Shown: one piece after another, positions 16,057 to 23,411 of the stretch | Numbering within the stretch: the stretch's first letter is position 1 | Layout of the letters: each line of letters opens with the position of its first letter | NCBI GenBank assembly: GCA_031285905.1 | Contig: JAITVH010000042.1 | Coordinates: forward strand, 1 to 34,247 | From: Prevotella sp. | Lineage (GTDB): Bacteria > Bacteroidota > Bacteroidia > Bacteroidales > Dysgonomonadaceae | Length of the DNA: 34,247 nucleotides | Direction: 5' to 3' | Made by a program: the position numbers and the translations under genes | The notes under the pieces: generated by a model | What the model was told of the DNA's origin: nothing | The model's input: the letters and a program-made list of their open reading frames with translations, nothing else | Databases searched by the model: none

Positions 16057-17358
16057 TCACTCAAACTTAACAAACATCTTATTGTAATTAACGGTAACCT
16101 TATCAAATCGGCGGACAAAATCAGCTCCAATGCCCCCATCTCCAAGATTAAGATTATCAATGTCGGTCATTATCCGTACTTCCTTAAACTCCTTCTCCTT
16201 GTCTCCTATCCTTAACGGGAAAACAGGTAGAATATACTGATCCATCCTAATCATGGCGCCAAAGCCGCCCACACCTCCTTCAGTGTAGAGCCGTCCGGTA
16301 GCTTCCACCTCATCCTTATGCTCTAGATAGTATTTGCTTGATAAAGCAACTCCCCCTCCCGTATCGAAATGGAGTAACAGACGTTCATCTTTAGAAAAGG
16401 CCTCGACATAAGGTTGCCCGGTCTGGAAGAACATATTGGAACCTCCGGCAGGCATAGGACTTTCATCTTTAGGAAATACAATCTTCTTCTCTTTGGGATA
16501 TATCTGAAATTCGCCCATCGCTTTCATAAATACGGAACCTAATATCGCTTCCAGAAAGAGTGTATCCACAGGCAGAAGGTTATCTCCCGGAGCTACCGTA
16601 AACCCAACATTTTTATAAGTGATATCGCCTATTTGCATACTATCTGCTATGCCCAGTCTCACAGAGCCATCGGCAGTACCCGTAATAACGACAGAGTCGC
16701 CCAGAATCCTGATGCCGTTCCTTCTTGCAAACCCTTCACTTACAGTATTTGTATCGAATCCGTCCGCCCCTGTATCGAAAACAAAGCTGACATCATTTCC
16801 ATTCAGGTTTGCATCCACATACATAAGGTTTTCAAGCTTGCCATCACCATCGTGATAAGATATCTCGCAATCACGGTCGGGGCGAACAATTACCGGTTTA
16901 AAGCCATTTCCGAATACGCCCATTGGTAAACGGTTTTTCAGGTTTTTTACAATCATATCAAGATCCGGGCCACCTTCAAGAGTCAAAACGTAATCGAGAA
17001 ATGGCTTAACTACTTCGCTCGATGTCTGAAAGTTCCCCTGCCTTTTATGATTATCACTCAAAGCGAATACTACAGCGGCAATCCCATGCAGCCCCAAACT
17101 CTCCTGATGATTTTCCAGCAACTCCCGTGCATTCGCATTCGATTTGTCCAACTTATTGAAAGCAGCGTTCTGGAAGAGCTCTATCATCAGTTTCAGAGGA
17201 ACGATCTGCATACTGTCCTTTGCCGTTTCATACCTCCTCTTTAATTTAAGATAGTCATTCGTATTCATCAGTTCATTCATCTCATTATCCAGTTCTTGCG
17301 AATAGATAGATGAAAAGAAGAATAATACAGCCAATAATAGGGATATCCGGATTCTCAT
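16057..17358 (-). CDS. Secreted aspartyl protease with two DTG motifs
   Basis: A 433-aa protein from Met at 17358; an upstream in-frame Met (17394) would put 12 residues before an obvious signal peptide (MRIRISLLLAVLFFFSSIYS, cleavage near SQ), so it is exported. A helical N-terminal region (about 25-150) precedes a retropepsin-like domain with D195-T-G-A and the typical C-terminal ILGSVFMK (272-279). A second half carries D332-T-G-G and GADFVRRFD (411-419). The two DTG motifs in one chain resemble the pepsin arrangement rather than a retropepsin homodimer. Target proteins are unknown. A terminator at 17386-17420 separates it from galM. Confidence 0.85.
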   Translation of the reverse strand: MRIRISLLLAVLFFFSSIYSQELDNEMNELMNTNDYLKLKRRYETAKDSMQIVPLKLMIELFQNAAFNKLDKSNANARELLENHQESLGLHGIAAVVFALSDNHKRQGNFQTSSEVVKPFLDYVLTLEGGPDLDMIVKNLKNRLPMGVFGNGFKPVIVRPDRDCEISYHDGDGKLENLMYVDANLNGNDVSFVFDTGADGFDTNTVSEGFARRNGIRILGDSVVITGTADGSVRLGIADSMQIGDITYKNVGFTVAPGDNLLPVDTLFLEAILGSVFMKAMGEFQIYPKEKKIVFPKDESPMPAGGSNMFFQTGQPYVEAFSKDERLLLHFDTGGGVALSSKYYLEHKDEVEATGRLYTEGGVGGFGAMIRMDQYILPVFPLRIGDKEKEFKEVRIMTDIDNLNLGDGGIGADFVRRFDKVTVNYNKMFVKFE

Positions 17359-17385
17359 AACTAAGTGTGTTTGTAGTAAGAGAAA

Positions 17386-17420
17386 TAAAGCCACCCAAAG
17401 AATGCTTCGGGATGGCTTTA
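17386..17420 (-). terminator. Terminator downstream of galM
   Basis: TAAAGCCA (17386-17393) pairs with TGGCTTTA (17413-17420), with an inner CCC/GGG pairing. In the minus direction it follows the galM stop by about 20 bp and is followed by a T-rich stretch. Confidence 0.75.
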
Positions 17421-17442
17421 TACATAATATCTTATTTTTACT

Positions 17443-18507
17443 TTATTTCACAGAGAAAGCATGCACAGTCTTGCTCTTGAATGTCTGTCCCGGCCTTAAT
17501 ACTACGCTTGGATATTCAGGCTTGTTAATACTGTCAGGGAAGTGTTGTGTCTCGAAGCAGACTGCTGCTCGCGCAGGGTAACGGTGTCCGTGTTTTCCCT
17601 CAAAGTTACCGCTCATCCAGTTTCCTGTATAAACCTGTACACCCGGTTCGGTAGTCGAAATCTTCATTTCGATACCTGTTTTTGGTGAGTAACATTCAAC
17701 AGCAAGAGCCAGTTCACCATCTTCTTTGTCCAGTACAAATGTATGGTCGTATCCCTTGCCGAAATGCAGTTGCTCAAAGTCGTCCTCTATTCTCTCGCCG
17801 ATAGCATGCGGAGCCTTGAAGTCGAACGGAGTACCGGTTACCGGATCAGGTTTCCCATATGGTATGGCTGTATCGTCGGTAGGCAGGTAGTTAGAAGCAT
17901 GCATTACCAGTATATGATCATTCACACTAAGGTCACCTTCACCTGACAGGTTAAAGTATGAATGGTTTGTCAGGTTCAGTATGGTAGGCTTGTCGGTAGT
18001 CGCCTGATAGTCTATTTCAAACTCGTTATTGTCTGTTAGTTTATAAGTCATCTTCACTGTCAGGTTACCGGGGAATCCTTCTTCGCCGTCTTTCGACAAG
18101 TAAGTCAGTTCCAGAGTCTGGTTATCAATCTGTTTCGCATCCCATACCACAGCGTTAAAGCCTTTGAGGCCGCCATGCAGGTTGTTAGGCCCGTTGTTGA
18201 TAGCCAGTTGGTAAGATATTCCATCCAGTGTGAATTTGCCTTTTGCAATACGGTTTCCTGTACGCCCGCAAACTGCGCCGAAATATGGCTCTTCCGAGTT
18301 GAGGTATTCTTCCAGGTTGTTATGTCCCAGCACCACATCGGTTAGTTTTCCTGCCTTATCCGGTACAGAAAGAGATACAATCTTTCCCCCCAAATTGATC
18401 ACTGTGGCTTCTGTGCCTTTACCATTGGTTAATACGTACATTTTCACTTCTTTACTGTCCACTGTACCCGAATACTTATCGGGAGTTAGTCCTGATTTTG
18501 TTTGCAT
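17443..18507 (-). CDS. galM: Aldose 1-epimerase (galactose mutarotase)
   Basis: A 354-aa enzyme interconverting alpha and beta anomers of galactose or glucose. Family motifs are intact: NNLHGG with His111, the catalytic acid His182 in NLTNHSYFNLSG, and the catalytic base Glu319 in CFETQHFPDS. No signal peptide is evident, so it should be cytoplasmic. It appears monocistronic, with its own terminator, and no other Leloir-pathway gene is nearby. No clear -7 element was found upstream; the region before the start has two copies of the TTTTAACT repeat. Confidence 0.94.
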   Translation of the reverse strand: MQTKSGLTPDKYSGTVDSKEVKMYVLTNGKGTEATVINLGGKIVSLSVPDKAGKLTDVVLGHNNLEEYLNSEEPYFGAVCGRTGNRIAKGKFTLDGISYQLAINNGPNNLHGGLKGFNAVVWDAKQIDNQTLELTYLSKDGEEGFPGNLTVKMTYKLTDNNEFEIDYQATTDKPTILNLTNHSYFNLSGEGDLSVNDHILVMHASNYLPTDDTAIPYGKPDPVTGTPFDFKAPHAIGERIEDDFEQLHFGKGYDHTFVLDKEDGELALAVECYSPKTGIEMKISTTEPGVQVYTGNWMSGNFEGKHGHRYPARAAVCFETQHFPDSINKPEYPSVVLRPGQTFKSKTVHAFSVK

Positions 18508-18549
18508 GATATTCTTTTATGATTTAATGATTCGTTGTTATTAATAGCA

Positions 18550-18580
18550 ATTTTAACTAAAAAGTAACAAAGGTGACAAC
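18550..18580 (+). repeat. Dispersed repeat TTTTAACTAAAAAGTAACA, copy
   Basis: TTTTAACTAAAAAGTAACA followed by AAGGTGACA. Best-preserved copy, 43 bp upstream of the galM start and antisense to its leader. Confidence 0.7.
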
Positions 18581-18663
18581 TTTCACTTCTTTTTTTATTG
18601 TTTTTTATCTATTCCCCAAAATAGCCCCATCTGGGGTTCTAAATACTAGTATTCCCTCTTCTC

Positions 18664-18693
18664 ATTTTAACTAAAAGGTAACATAGGTAACAC
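18664..18693 (+). repeat. Dispersed repeat TTTTAACTAAAAAGTAACA, second copy in the same gap
   Basis: TTTTAACTAAAAGGTAACA followed by TAGGTAACA, 114 bp from the previous copy and in the same orientation. Confidence 0.7.
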
Positions 18694-18809
18694 TCTTATT
18701 CAATTTTTTGACTCCGTCGATTTTACATACGCTTTGCTCCTGTAATTAATAATTCAATTCAAAGACCTCTTTTCCATTTTGGCTCCGCCGATTTACGCTT
18801 CGCTCCAAT

Positions 18810-19061
18810 TCAACTTATATCAACTATAGATAAATTCAAAATAAAAAGATGAAAAAGTAGCTTTAAAAAACCTCTTAGCCCCAATATTCGATTCGCATTA
18901 ATAACCACAACCAGATCGACATCCGAATATTCGTCCATTGTATCGGTTATCCACGAGCCTCCGGCCAGTAGTCCATTTACAGATGGGTTTTGCATCAGAA
19001 TATTTTTTGCCTTTTCTGCAAAAGCTTTTTGATCAATCGCTTTATTACTCATAATAATCAA
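18810..19061 (-). pseudogene. Truncated nucleotidyltransferase remnant
   Basis: An 83-aa frame whose N-terminal part carries the nucleotidyltransferase fold signature: GGSW, nine residues, then DVDLVVV (GGS...DxD), preceded by a typical helix (AIDQKAFAEKAKNILMQNPSV). Complete family members continue for at least 100-200 residues and carry another acidic residue. Here the frame loses likeness after NAN and ends in AT-rich sequence within the repeat cluster. The true start is probably the second Met (19052). It is best read as the 5' remnant of a broken gene; a very short MNT-like domain is the alternative. Confidence 0.6.
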
Positions 19062-19093
19062 TGTATTGATGAATAGTGATTCTATACTGTTTT

Positions 19094-20020
19094 CTATCGC
19101 TTCTTCTTCAGGAAAGGGATATTATCGAATCGCTTAGTATATGAGAACTGAACCGCTCCCGATAAGATAGTTATAGAGGAATCGTCAGAAAGCGAAGGAA
19201 ATGTCACATTACCCACATAGCTGAATCCCAAAGCCCATGAGTCTCTGTCATATCCTGCTGACAGACGTGGGAAAACAGTTGGATACACTTCCGGCTTTTG
19301 TTTGCCAAAACTGCTGACCTTCTCGCTCCCGAAGTTAATACCGACCGTACCCGATGCATTGATTGTCCAGTGCCGGCCCAGTACCCAAGTATAGGCATAA
19401 CCCGCACTAATACCGAACTGAAAATTATCGAATGTATTCTTCCCGTTATAAACGAAAGAGGAGTCGGATGTTATCTTTGTAAGATAAACTCCTGCACCTG
19501 CAAGTATGCTGCCTGCTGATTTCAGTTGTTTCTCGTTCTGGTCGAAAGCCGCTTTGTATGAGAATCGCTTATTGTTTAGCACATATTGCCCGCTAAGCCC
19601 GTACTGATGTATATCCAGGTCGGGGTAGAGATCTAAACCGCCATGCTCATCATCGTAGAAGCCCTTATATTGCTGAATAAACAGGTCGAGGGCAATTTTT
19701 TGTCCGTAATTGTGAATCTGGAAATCAAGCGACTTTGTTTTCCCGTATTTCTTATCTCTCATAAAGTCGGCGCCATACCCATAACTGAAACCGATAATCG
19801 TATTTTTGATGGTGATGCCCAGACCTATATTGGGAGGATTGTTCGGAATATAAGACTTTTCTATGCCTCCGGATTCAACATTGAGCATCAACATATCCCT
19901 TGCCAAATAAGGACTGATACTAAGTTTTTGCTCATAGCTTCCGATATAGCTACTATCTACCTGCGAGTAGCACCCCACAGGGAGTAGTACACATATCATC
20001 AGTATCAGAGTCTGTCTCAT
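19094..20020 (-). CDS. DUF4421 family outer-membrane-like protein
   Basis: A 308-aa protein with a signal peptide (MRQTLILMICVLLPVGCYSQ). The mature part has alternating-residue beta strands and the opening pattern of the Bacteroidota DUF4421 family: YLARDMLML, SYIPNNPPNIGLGITIKN, then IGFSYGYGADF. The repeated strands (NKRFSYKAAFDQNE, GISAGYAYTW, HWTINASGTVGINFG, DSWALGFSYVGN) suggest a small outer-membrane barrel. Cys17 is poorly placed for a lipobox (Pro at -3), so ordinary cleavage after SQ is more likely. Function is unknown. A promoter-like element lies just upstream at 20042-20049. Confidence 0.75.
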   Translation of the reverse strand: MRQTLILMICVLLPVGCYSQVDSSYIGSYEQKLSISPYLARDMLMLNVESGGIEKSYIPNNPPNIGLGITIKNTIIGFSYGYGADFMRDKKYGKTKSLDFQIHNYGQKIALDLFIQQYKGFYDDEHGGLDLYPDLDIHQYGLSGQYVLNNKRFSYKAAFDQNEKQLKSAGSILAGAGVYLTKITSDSSFVYNGKNTFDNFQFGISAGYAYTWVLGRHWTINASGTVGINFGSEKVSSFGKQKPEVYPTVFPRLSAGYDRDSWALGFSYVGNVTFPSLSDDSSITILSGAVQFSYTKRFDNIPFLKKKR

Positions 20021-20041
20021 TGGCTTGTTTCAAAATTCAGG

Positions 20042-20049
20042 CAAAAATA
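20042..20049 (-). promoter_or_regulatory. Candidate -7 promoter of the DUF4421 gene
   Basis: On the minus strand TATTTTTG, matching TAnnTTTG, 22 bp before the start at 20020; a TTG lies about 23 bp further upstream. Confidence 0.45.
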
Positions 20050-20153
20050 AGAATGATAAATGTTTTTATGAGCAAGAAGTGGACGAAATATCATTTTTTG
20101 TGGACAAAATGAATGATCAGCCGGATTAAAAACAGCTTAGATCTTAATAAAAT

Positions 20154-20192
20154 AACAAAAGGGACTATCCGAATAGGATAGTCCCTTTTGTT
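20154..20192. terminator. Strong symmetric terminator
   Basis: A perfect 17-bp stem: AACAAAAGGGACTATCC pairs with GGATAGTCCCTTTTGTT around the loop GAATA. The A-rich start and T-rich end allow termination in both directions. It would end minus-strand transcription from pbpC, 264 bp past its stop. Confidence 0.88.
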
Positions 20193-20455
20193 TCGCTTGT
20201 AAAGGAAGTGTGAGATCATTTTCCTTGCATATCCAAAAATAGTGAATACACTATCAAGCCATCATAGCCACTGCGTGTTTGTGTTGAGATTGGAAAGTCT
20301 TTCGTTAGCCAATAATTTCTATTGCTCTATATAAAAGATGTTCAATTGTTGATAACGTTGCATCATGAAGGTAAAAAAAATACAGAAAAAAAGAAATTAT
20401 TTTATAATGATCTTATAGTTAGGTTGTTAAGGATATTATTTTTTTTGATAAAAAT

Positions 20456-22834
20456 TTATTTTATAGAGAATTTTATAGTCAAACTTGCTCCGGTTTCGTC
20501 TACAACAGTCAGGGTATGCTCGCCTTTTGAGGGTGAACATTCTTTTTTATGGAAGTCTTTAGTCTCTCCTATATATTGGTTGTCCAAGTGCCAGAAAACA
20601 CGATGGTGTGGTGACCTGTGTGCCAGTTCGAATATTACATTTCCCTGTGAGCCGTCAAGCTGCTTAGGTAAGCTAATGATTGTATTGGGGAAAGGATATA
20701 TAAATTCCATTAGCTTAATATCTTCCTCTTTCCTGCATTCGGGCGAATAGGGTGGAAGTGAGAGATAGTCCGAATGCTGATTCTTATAATACCATTCCCA
20801 TGATGGCGGAAGAATAAACCATGAAGTGTGTATTATACCTCTGTTTTCGGCACATTCTTCATATACCTGATATCTTTTGTCTTCTGATAGATGAACTTTC
20901 TTATGATACGGGCACACAACGCCATCAAGTCCTTTTTTGCTGATCCATGCGGTATCGATGGATGCATCGGGACAATTAATACTTTTCAGGCAACCGCTTT
21001 GGCGGCATATCTCTGCCCGAACCAGATTTTTGTCAGGACGACTGAACCAACTCGCTTTTGGCAATGAGTTGAATATATCGAACATTACCATTCCTGCCGT
21101 ACGTGCACCTGTAAGCCCGGGACGGCCTTCTCCGTCGGCATTCCCTACCCATACGCCTACAACGTATTTCTTGCTGACTCCTACAGCCCAGCCGTCACGG
21201 AATCCGAAGCTTGTTCCCGTTTTCCATGCTATTTTCTGTATAGACGGGATAGACCGCCAGTCTATTTCCTCAGGACGGTTGACATTCGTAAGGGCATCAA
21301 ATGTTTGCCAGATGGCTCCGGCCGAGAATAGGGGAGTAGGTATGTCTTCTTTCTTTTCATGGTCTTGATCTTTTGATATATATGCAGGCAGGGCAGGATT
21401 GTAATATTCCCCTTTTTCATTGAAATTGTTGAGTTGCTGCGCCATTTGCAGATACATATAGCTTATATCCCACAATGTGCCTTCAGCTCCTCCCAGAATA
21501 ATAGACAGCCCATAGTTATCTGCGGAACGATTGAGAGTGGTCATCCCTGACCGCTTAAGGATATTATAGAATTTTGGTAGTCCGTATTTACGCAGGGATA
21601 CTACAAATGGTACATTCAGTGAACGGGCCAGAGCTTCGGATGCATGTACGGCTCCATCATACTGGAGGCTGAAGTTTTTTGGGGCGAAGCCATTCACGTT
21701 AACCGGAATATCCGGTAGTAACTGGTCAGGCAACAATTGACCTTCCTGTAGCATGGCACAATAAAGAAATGGCTTCAAAATACTGCCTGTGCTGCGTGGT
21801 GCTTGTATGATATCTACTTGATTGCCTGATATACTCTTGTCGAAGTGTACATTCCCGCAATAGGCTAGTACCTCATTCTTATCTACATCCAGGATGATAG
21901 CTGCAATATTATTTATTCCGTTTTGGGCAAATTCGGCATTCCACCGGTTCAGTATGGTTTCAGTTCGTTCCTGCTGGTGCTTGTCTATGGTAGAGGTTAT
22001 GCGCTTGCCTCCTTCTTCCTGATATAGCCTTGTTACAAGATGTGGTGCTGTCTGGGGCAGAGGGTAGGGTTGTGCCGGCAACGGTTCTGATACAGCTAAC
22101 TCGTAATCTATTTTATCTAATATTTCTTTATCATAAAGTTTTTTGAGGAGGCTATTCCTTTTCGATAATAATTTGTTCCTGTTCTTCCCGAAATGCATAA
22201 GGGAAGGGGAATTAGGCAGTATTGCCAGCGTTGCCGCTTCTGCCCACGATAGAGTCTTGGATGGATGCCCGAAGTAGCGCCATGAGGCCGCTTCAACGCC
22301 TACTACGTTCCCTCCCATAGGGGCATGGGATGCATAGAGGGTTAGTATCTCATCTTTTGAGAACGAAAACTCTAAACGGGTGGCAAGAATGGCCTCGATG
22401 AATTTCTCCCCGAATGTGCGGCTTTCTTTACGCGACAGGCGTATTGTCTGCATGGTGATTGTGCTGGCTCCACTTACTACTGATCCTTTGCTGACGTTTT
22501 GTTTGACAGCCCGTATTACAGAAAGAGGATTAATGCCCCAATGCTTATAGAAGTGCTTATCCTCAAATTCGGTTACACATATCTTGTACTTCTCGGGGAT
22601 GGAGTCCGTATTGGGAAAACGCCATTGCTGGTCATCGGCGATACGTGCACCCAGCAATTCCCCGTTTCTGTCGGAGACAACTGTACTGTATGGAACATCG
22701 AACAACGGGGAAGGCAGACAAAGAATATACCATATCAGTAAAAGAAGTAAAACGGGAATCCCTATGCGGTATCTCAGCTTACTCCTTTTATATTTATCAA
22801 AGAGTCTGACAATATATTCCTTAATTGTGTCCAA
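20456..22834 (-). CDS. pbpC: Penicillin-binding protein 1C
   Basis: A 792-aa bifunctional peptidoglycan synthase. A membrane anchor (about 24-40) is followed by the GT51 glycosyltransferase domain with catalytic Glu91 in EFEDKHFYKHWG and the SGASTITMQT motif (121-130). The transpeptidase domain has Ser351 in SILK, SLN at 405-407 and KTG at 538-540. The C-terminal 90 residues (FELAHRSPHHRVFWHLDN, then GEHTLTVVDETG) form the BiPBP_C beta domain that marks PBP1C. It polymerises glycan strands; PBP1C transpeptidase activity is poorly defined in the family. It lies 17 bp after the VOC gene; the alpha-2-macroglobulin gene often paired with pbpC is not here. Confidence 0.95.
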   Translation of the reverse strand: MDTIKEYIVRLFDKYKRSKLRYRIGIPVLLLLLIWYILCLPSPLFDVPYSTVVSDRNGELLGARIADDQQWRFPNTDSIPEKYKICVTEFEDKHFYKHWGINPLSVIRAVKQNVSKGSVVSGASTITMQTIRLSRKESRTFGEKFIEAILATRLEFSFSKDEILTLYASHAPMGGNVVGVEAASWRYFGHPSKTLSWAEAATLAILPNSPSLMHFGKNRNKLLSKRNSLLKKLYDKEILDKIDYELAVSEPLPAQPYPLPQTAPHLVTRLYQEEGGKRITSTIDKHQQERTETILNRWNAEFAQNGINNIAAIILDVDKNEVLAYCGNVHFDKSISGNQVDIIQAPRSTGSILKPFLYCAMLQEGQLLPDQLLPDIPVNVNGFAPKNFSLQYDGAVHASEALARSLNVPFVVSLRKYGLPKFYNILKRSGMTTLNRSADNYGLSIILGGAEGTLWDISYMYLQMAQQLNNFNEKGEYYNPALPAYISKDQDHEKKEDIPTPLFSAGAIWQTFDALTNVNRPEEIDWRSIPSIQKIAWKTGTSFGFRDGWAVGVSKKYVVGVWVGNADGEGRPGLTGARTAGMVMFDIFNSLPKASWFSRPDKNLVRAEICRQSGCLKSINCPDASIDTAWISKKGLDGVVCPYHKKVHLSEDKRYQVYEECAENRGIIHTSWFILPPSWEWYYKNQHSDYLSLPPYSPECRKEEDIKLMEFIYPFPNTIISLPKQLDGSQGNVIFELAHRSPHHRVFWHLDNQYIGETKDFHKKECSPSKGEHTLTVVDETGASLTIKFSIK

Positions 22835-22851
22835 CTGTGTGATGTTTATAC

Positions 22852-23238
22852 TTATTCAGGTTCTTCCGTATCGATACAGAATGGATGTCCGGCAGGATCG
22901 ATCATTGTTCTCGATGTTTTGAAGAATTGCGTATCTGCTGGTTTTGCGCCACACTCAATCGCATATTCTACTGCCTCCTGAAGATTATTGACCACAAAGT
23001 CAAGATGAAGCATTTGTGCTTGTTTACCCGATTCCCAGGGCCAGACGGGGGCTATATATCCTTCTACTTCCTGAAAAGCTATAACTTGTCCTTTGGGCGA
23101 TGTAATGGCGGCCCAACCATTGGCTCGTGGGTGTGTCCATTCCCAGCCCAGAAGCTTACTGTAAAATTCGGCTAAAACTCCGGCGTTGTCGCAATCTATA
23201 ACAAGATTAACCGACTTTATGGATAACTTGTTTTTCAT
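22852..23238 (-). CDS. VOC/glyoxalase-like domain protein
   Basis: A 128-aa protein starting at Met 23238. A longer in-frame reading to 23319 would run into the palindromic repeat and adds an unlikely hydrophobic leader. The pattern matches the Glyoxalase_6 type of the VOC fold: NLVIDCDNAGVLAEFYSKLLGWEW at the start, HLDFVVNNLQEAVEYAIECGA in the middle and MIDPAGHPFCIDT at the end. Such proteins bind metal and small molecules or confer antibiotic or aldehyde tolerance; the substrate is unknown. It is probably cotranscribed with pbpC downstream. Confidence 0.85.
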   Translation of the reverse strand: MKNKLSIKSVNLVIDCDNAGVLAEFYSKLLGWEWTHPRANGWAAITSPKGQVIAFQEVEGYIAPVWPWESGKQAQMLHLDFVVNNLQEAVEYAIECGAKPADTQFFKTSRTMIDPAGHPFCIDTEEPE

Positions 23239-23301
23239 ATCGATAATTATTGAGGTATCATATTCTAAGTAAACGATAATAATTAATGCATTTCTAAGAG
23301 T

Positions 23302-23360
23302 GTAGGGGCGAATAAACATTCGCCTGCCTTAATCATGGGCGAATATTTATTCGCCCCTAC
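23302..23360. repeat. Long palindromic repeat (GTAGGGGCGAAT family), copy 2
   Basis: Arms GTAGGGGCGAATAAACATTC... (23302-23324) and the inverse ending at 23360 pair with two mismatches. The core between GCGAAT and ATTCGC is AAAC/AAAT, unlike TATT/TATC in copy 1 (7974-8034), while the outer bases are identical. It lies between ftsK and the VOC gene. Confidence 0.8.
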
Positions 23361-23411
23361 CTACTGAAATATATCGATAAATACTTTATACTGCTTGTAT
23401 AGTAAAAAAAC

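Larger units (their letters stand above)
18508..18809. other. Repeat-rich intergenic region upstream of galM
   Basis: About 300 bp with no gene. It holds two copies of the TTTTAACTAAAAAGTAACA repeat (18550-18580 and 18664-18693), a TCAAAGACCTCTTTT module (18759-18773) also found at 2221-2235, and two related CTCCGTCGATTTT / CTCCGCCGATTT stretches, each ending in CTTTGCTCC or CTTCGCTCC (about 18712-18740 and 18782-18806). Confidence 0.65.
20021..20455. other. Intergenic region with terminator and promoter
   Basis: A gap of 435 bp between two minus-strand genes. It contains the DUF4421 gene promoter (20042-20049) and a very strong hairpin (20154-20192). The 260 bp between that hairpin and the pbpC stop are AT-rich, and I see no gene or repeat in them. 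Confidence 0.6.

Noticed and set aside
18550..18810. A CRISPR-like array
   Set aside because: Only two full repeats occur in this gap, with unequal spacing and no cas genes.
19094..20020. Lipoprotein signal in the DUF4421 protein (LPVGC)
   Set aside because: Pro at -3 is a poor lipobox residue, and an ordinary cleavage site follows three residues later.
20322..20750. Plus-strand frame of 142 codons over the pbpC 3' end
   Set aside because: It is antisense to the conserved BiPBP_C domain and AT-rich intergenic DNA, with no recognisable protein.
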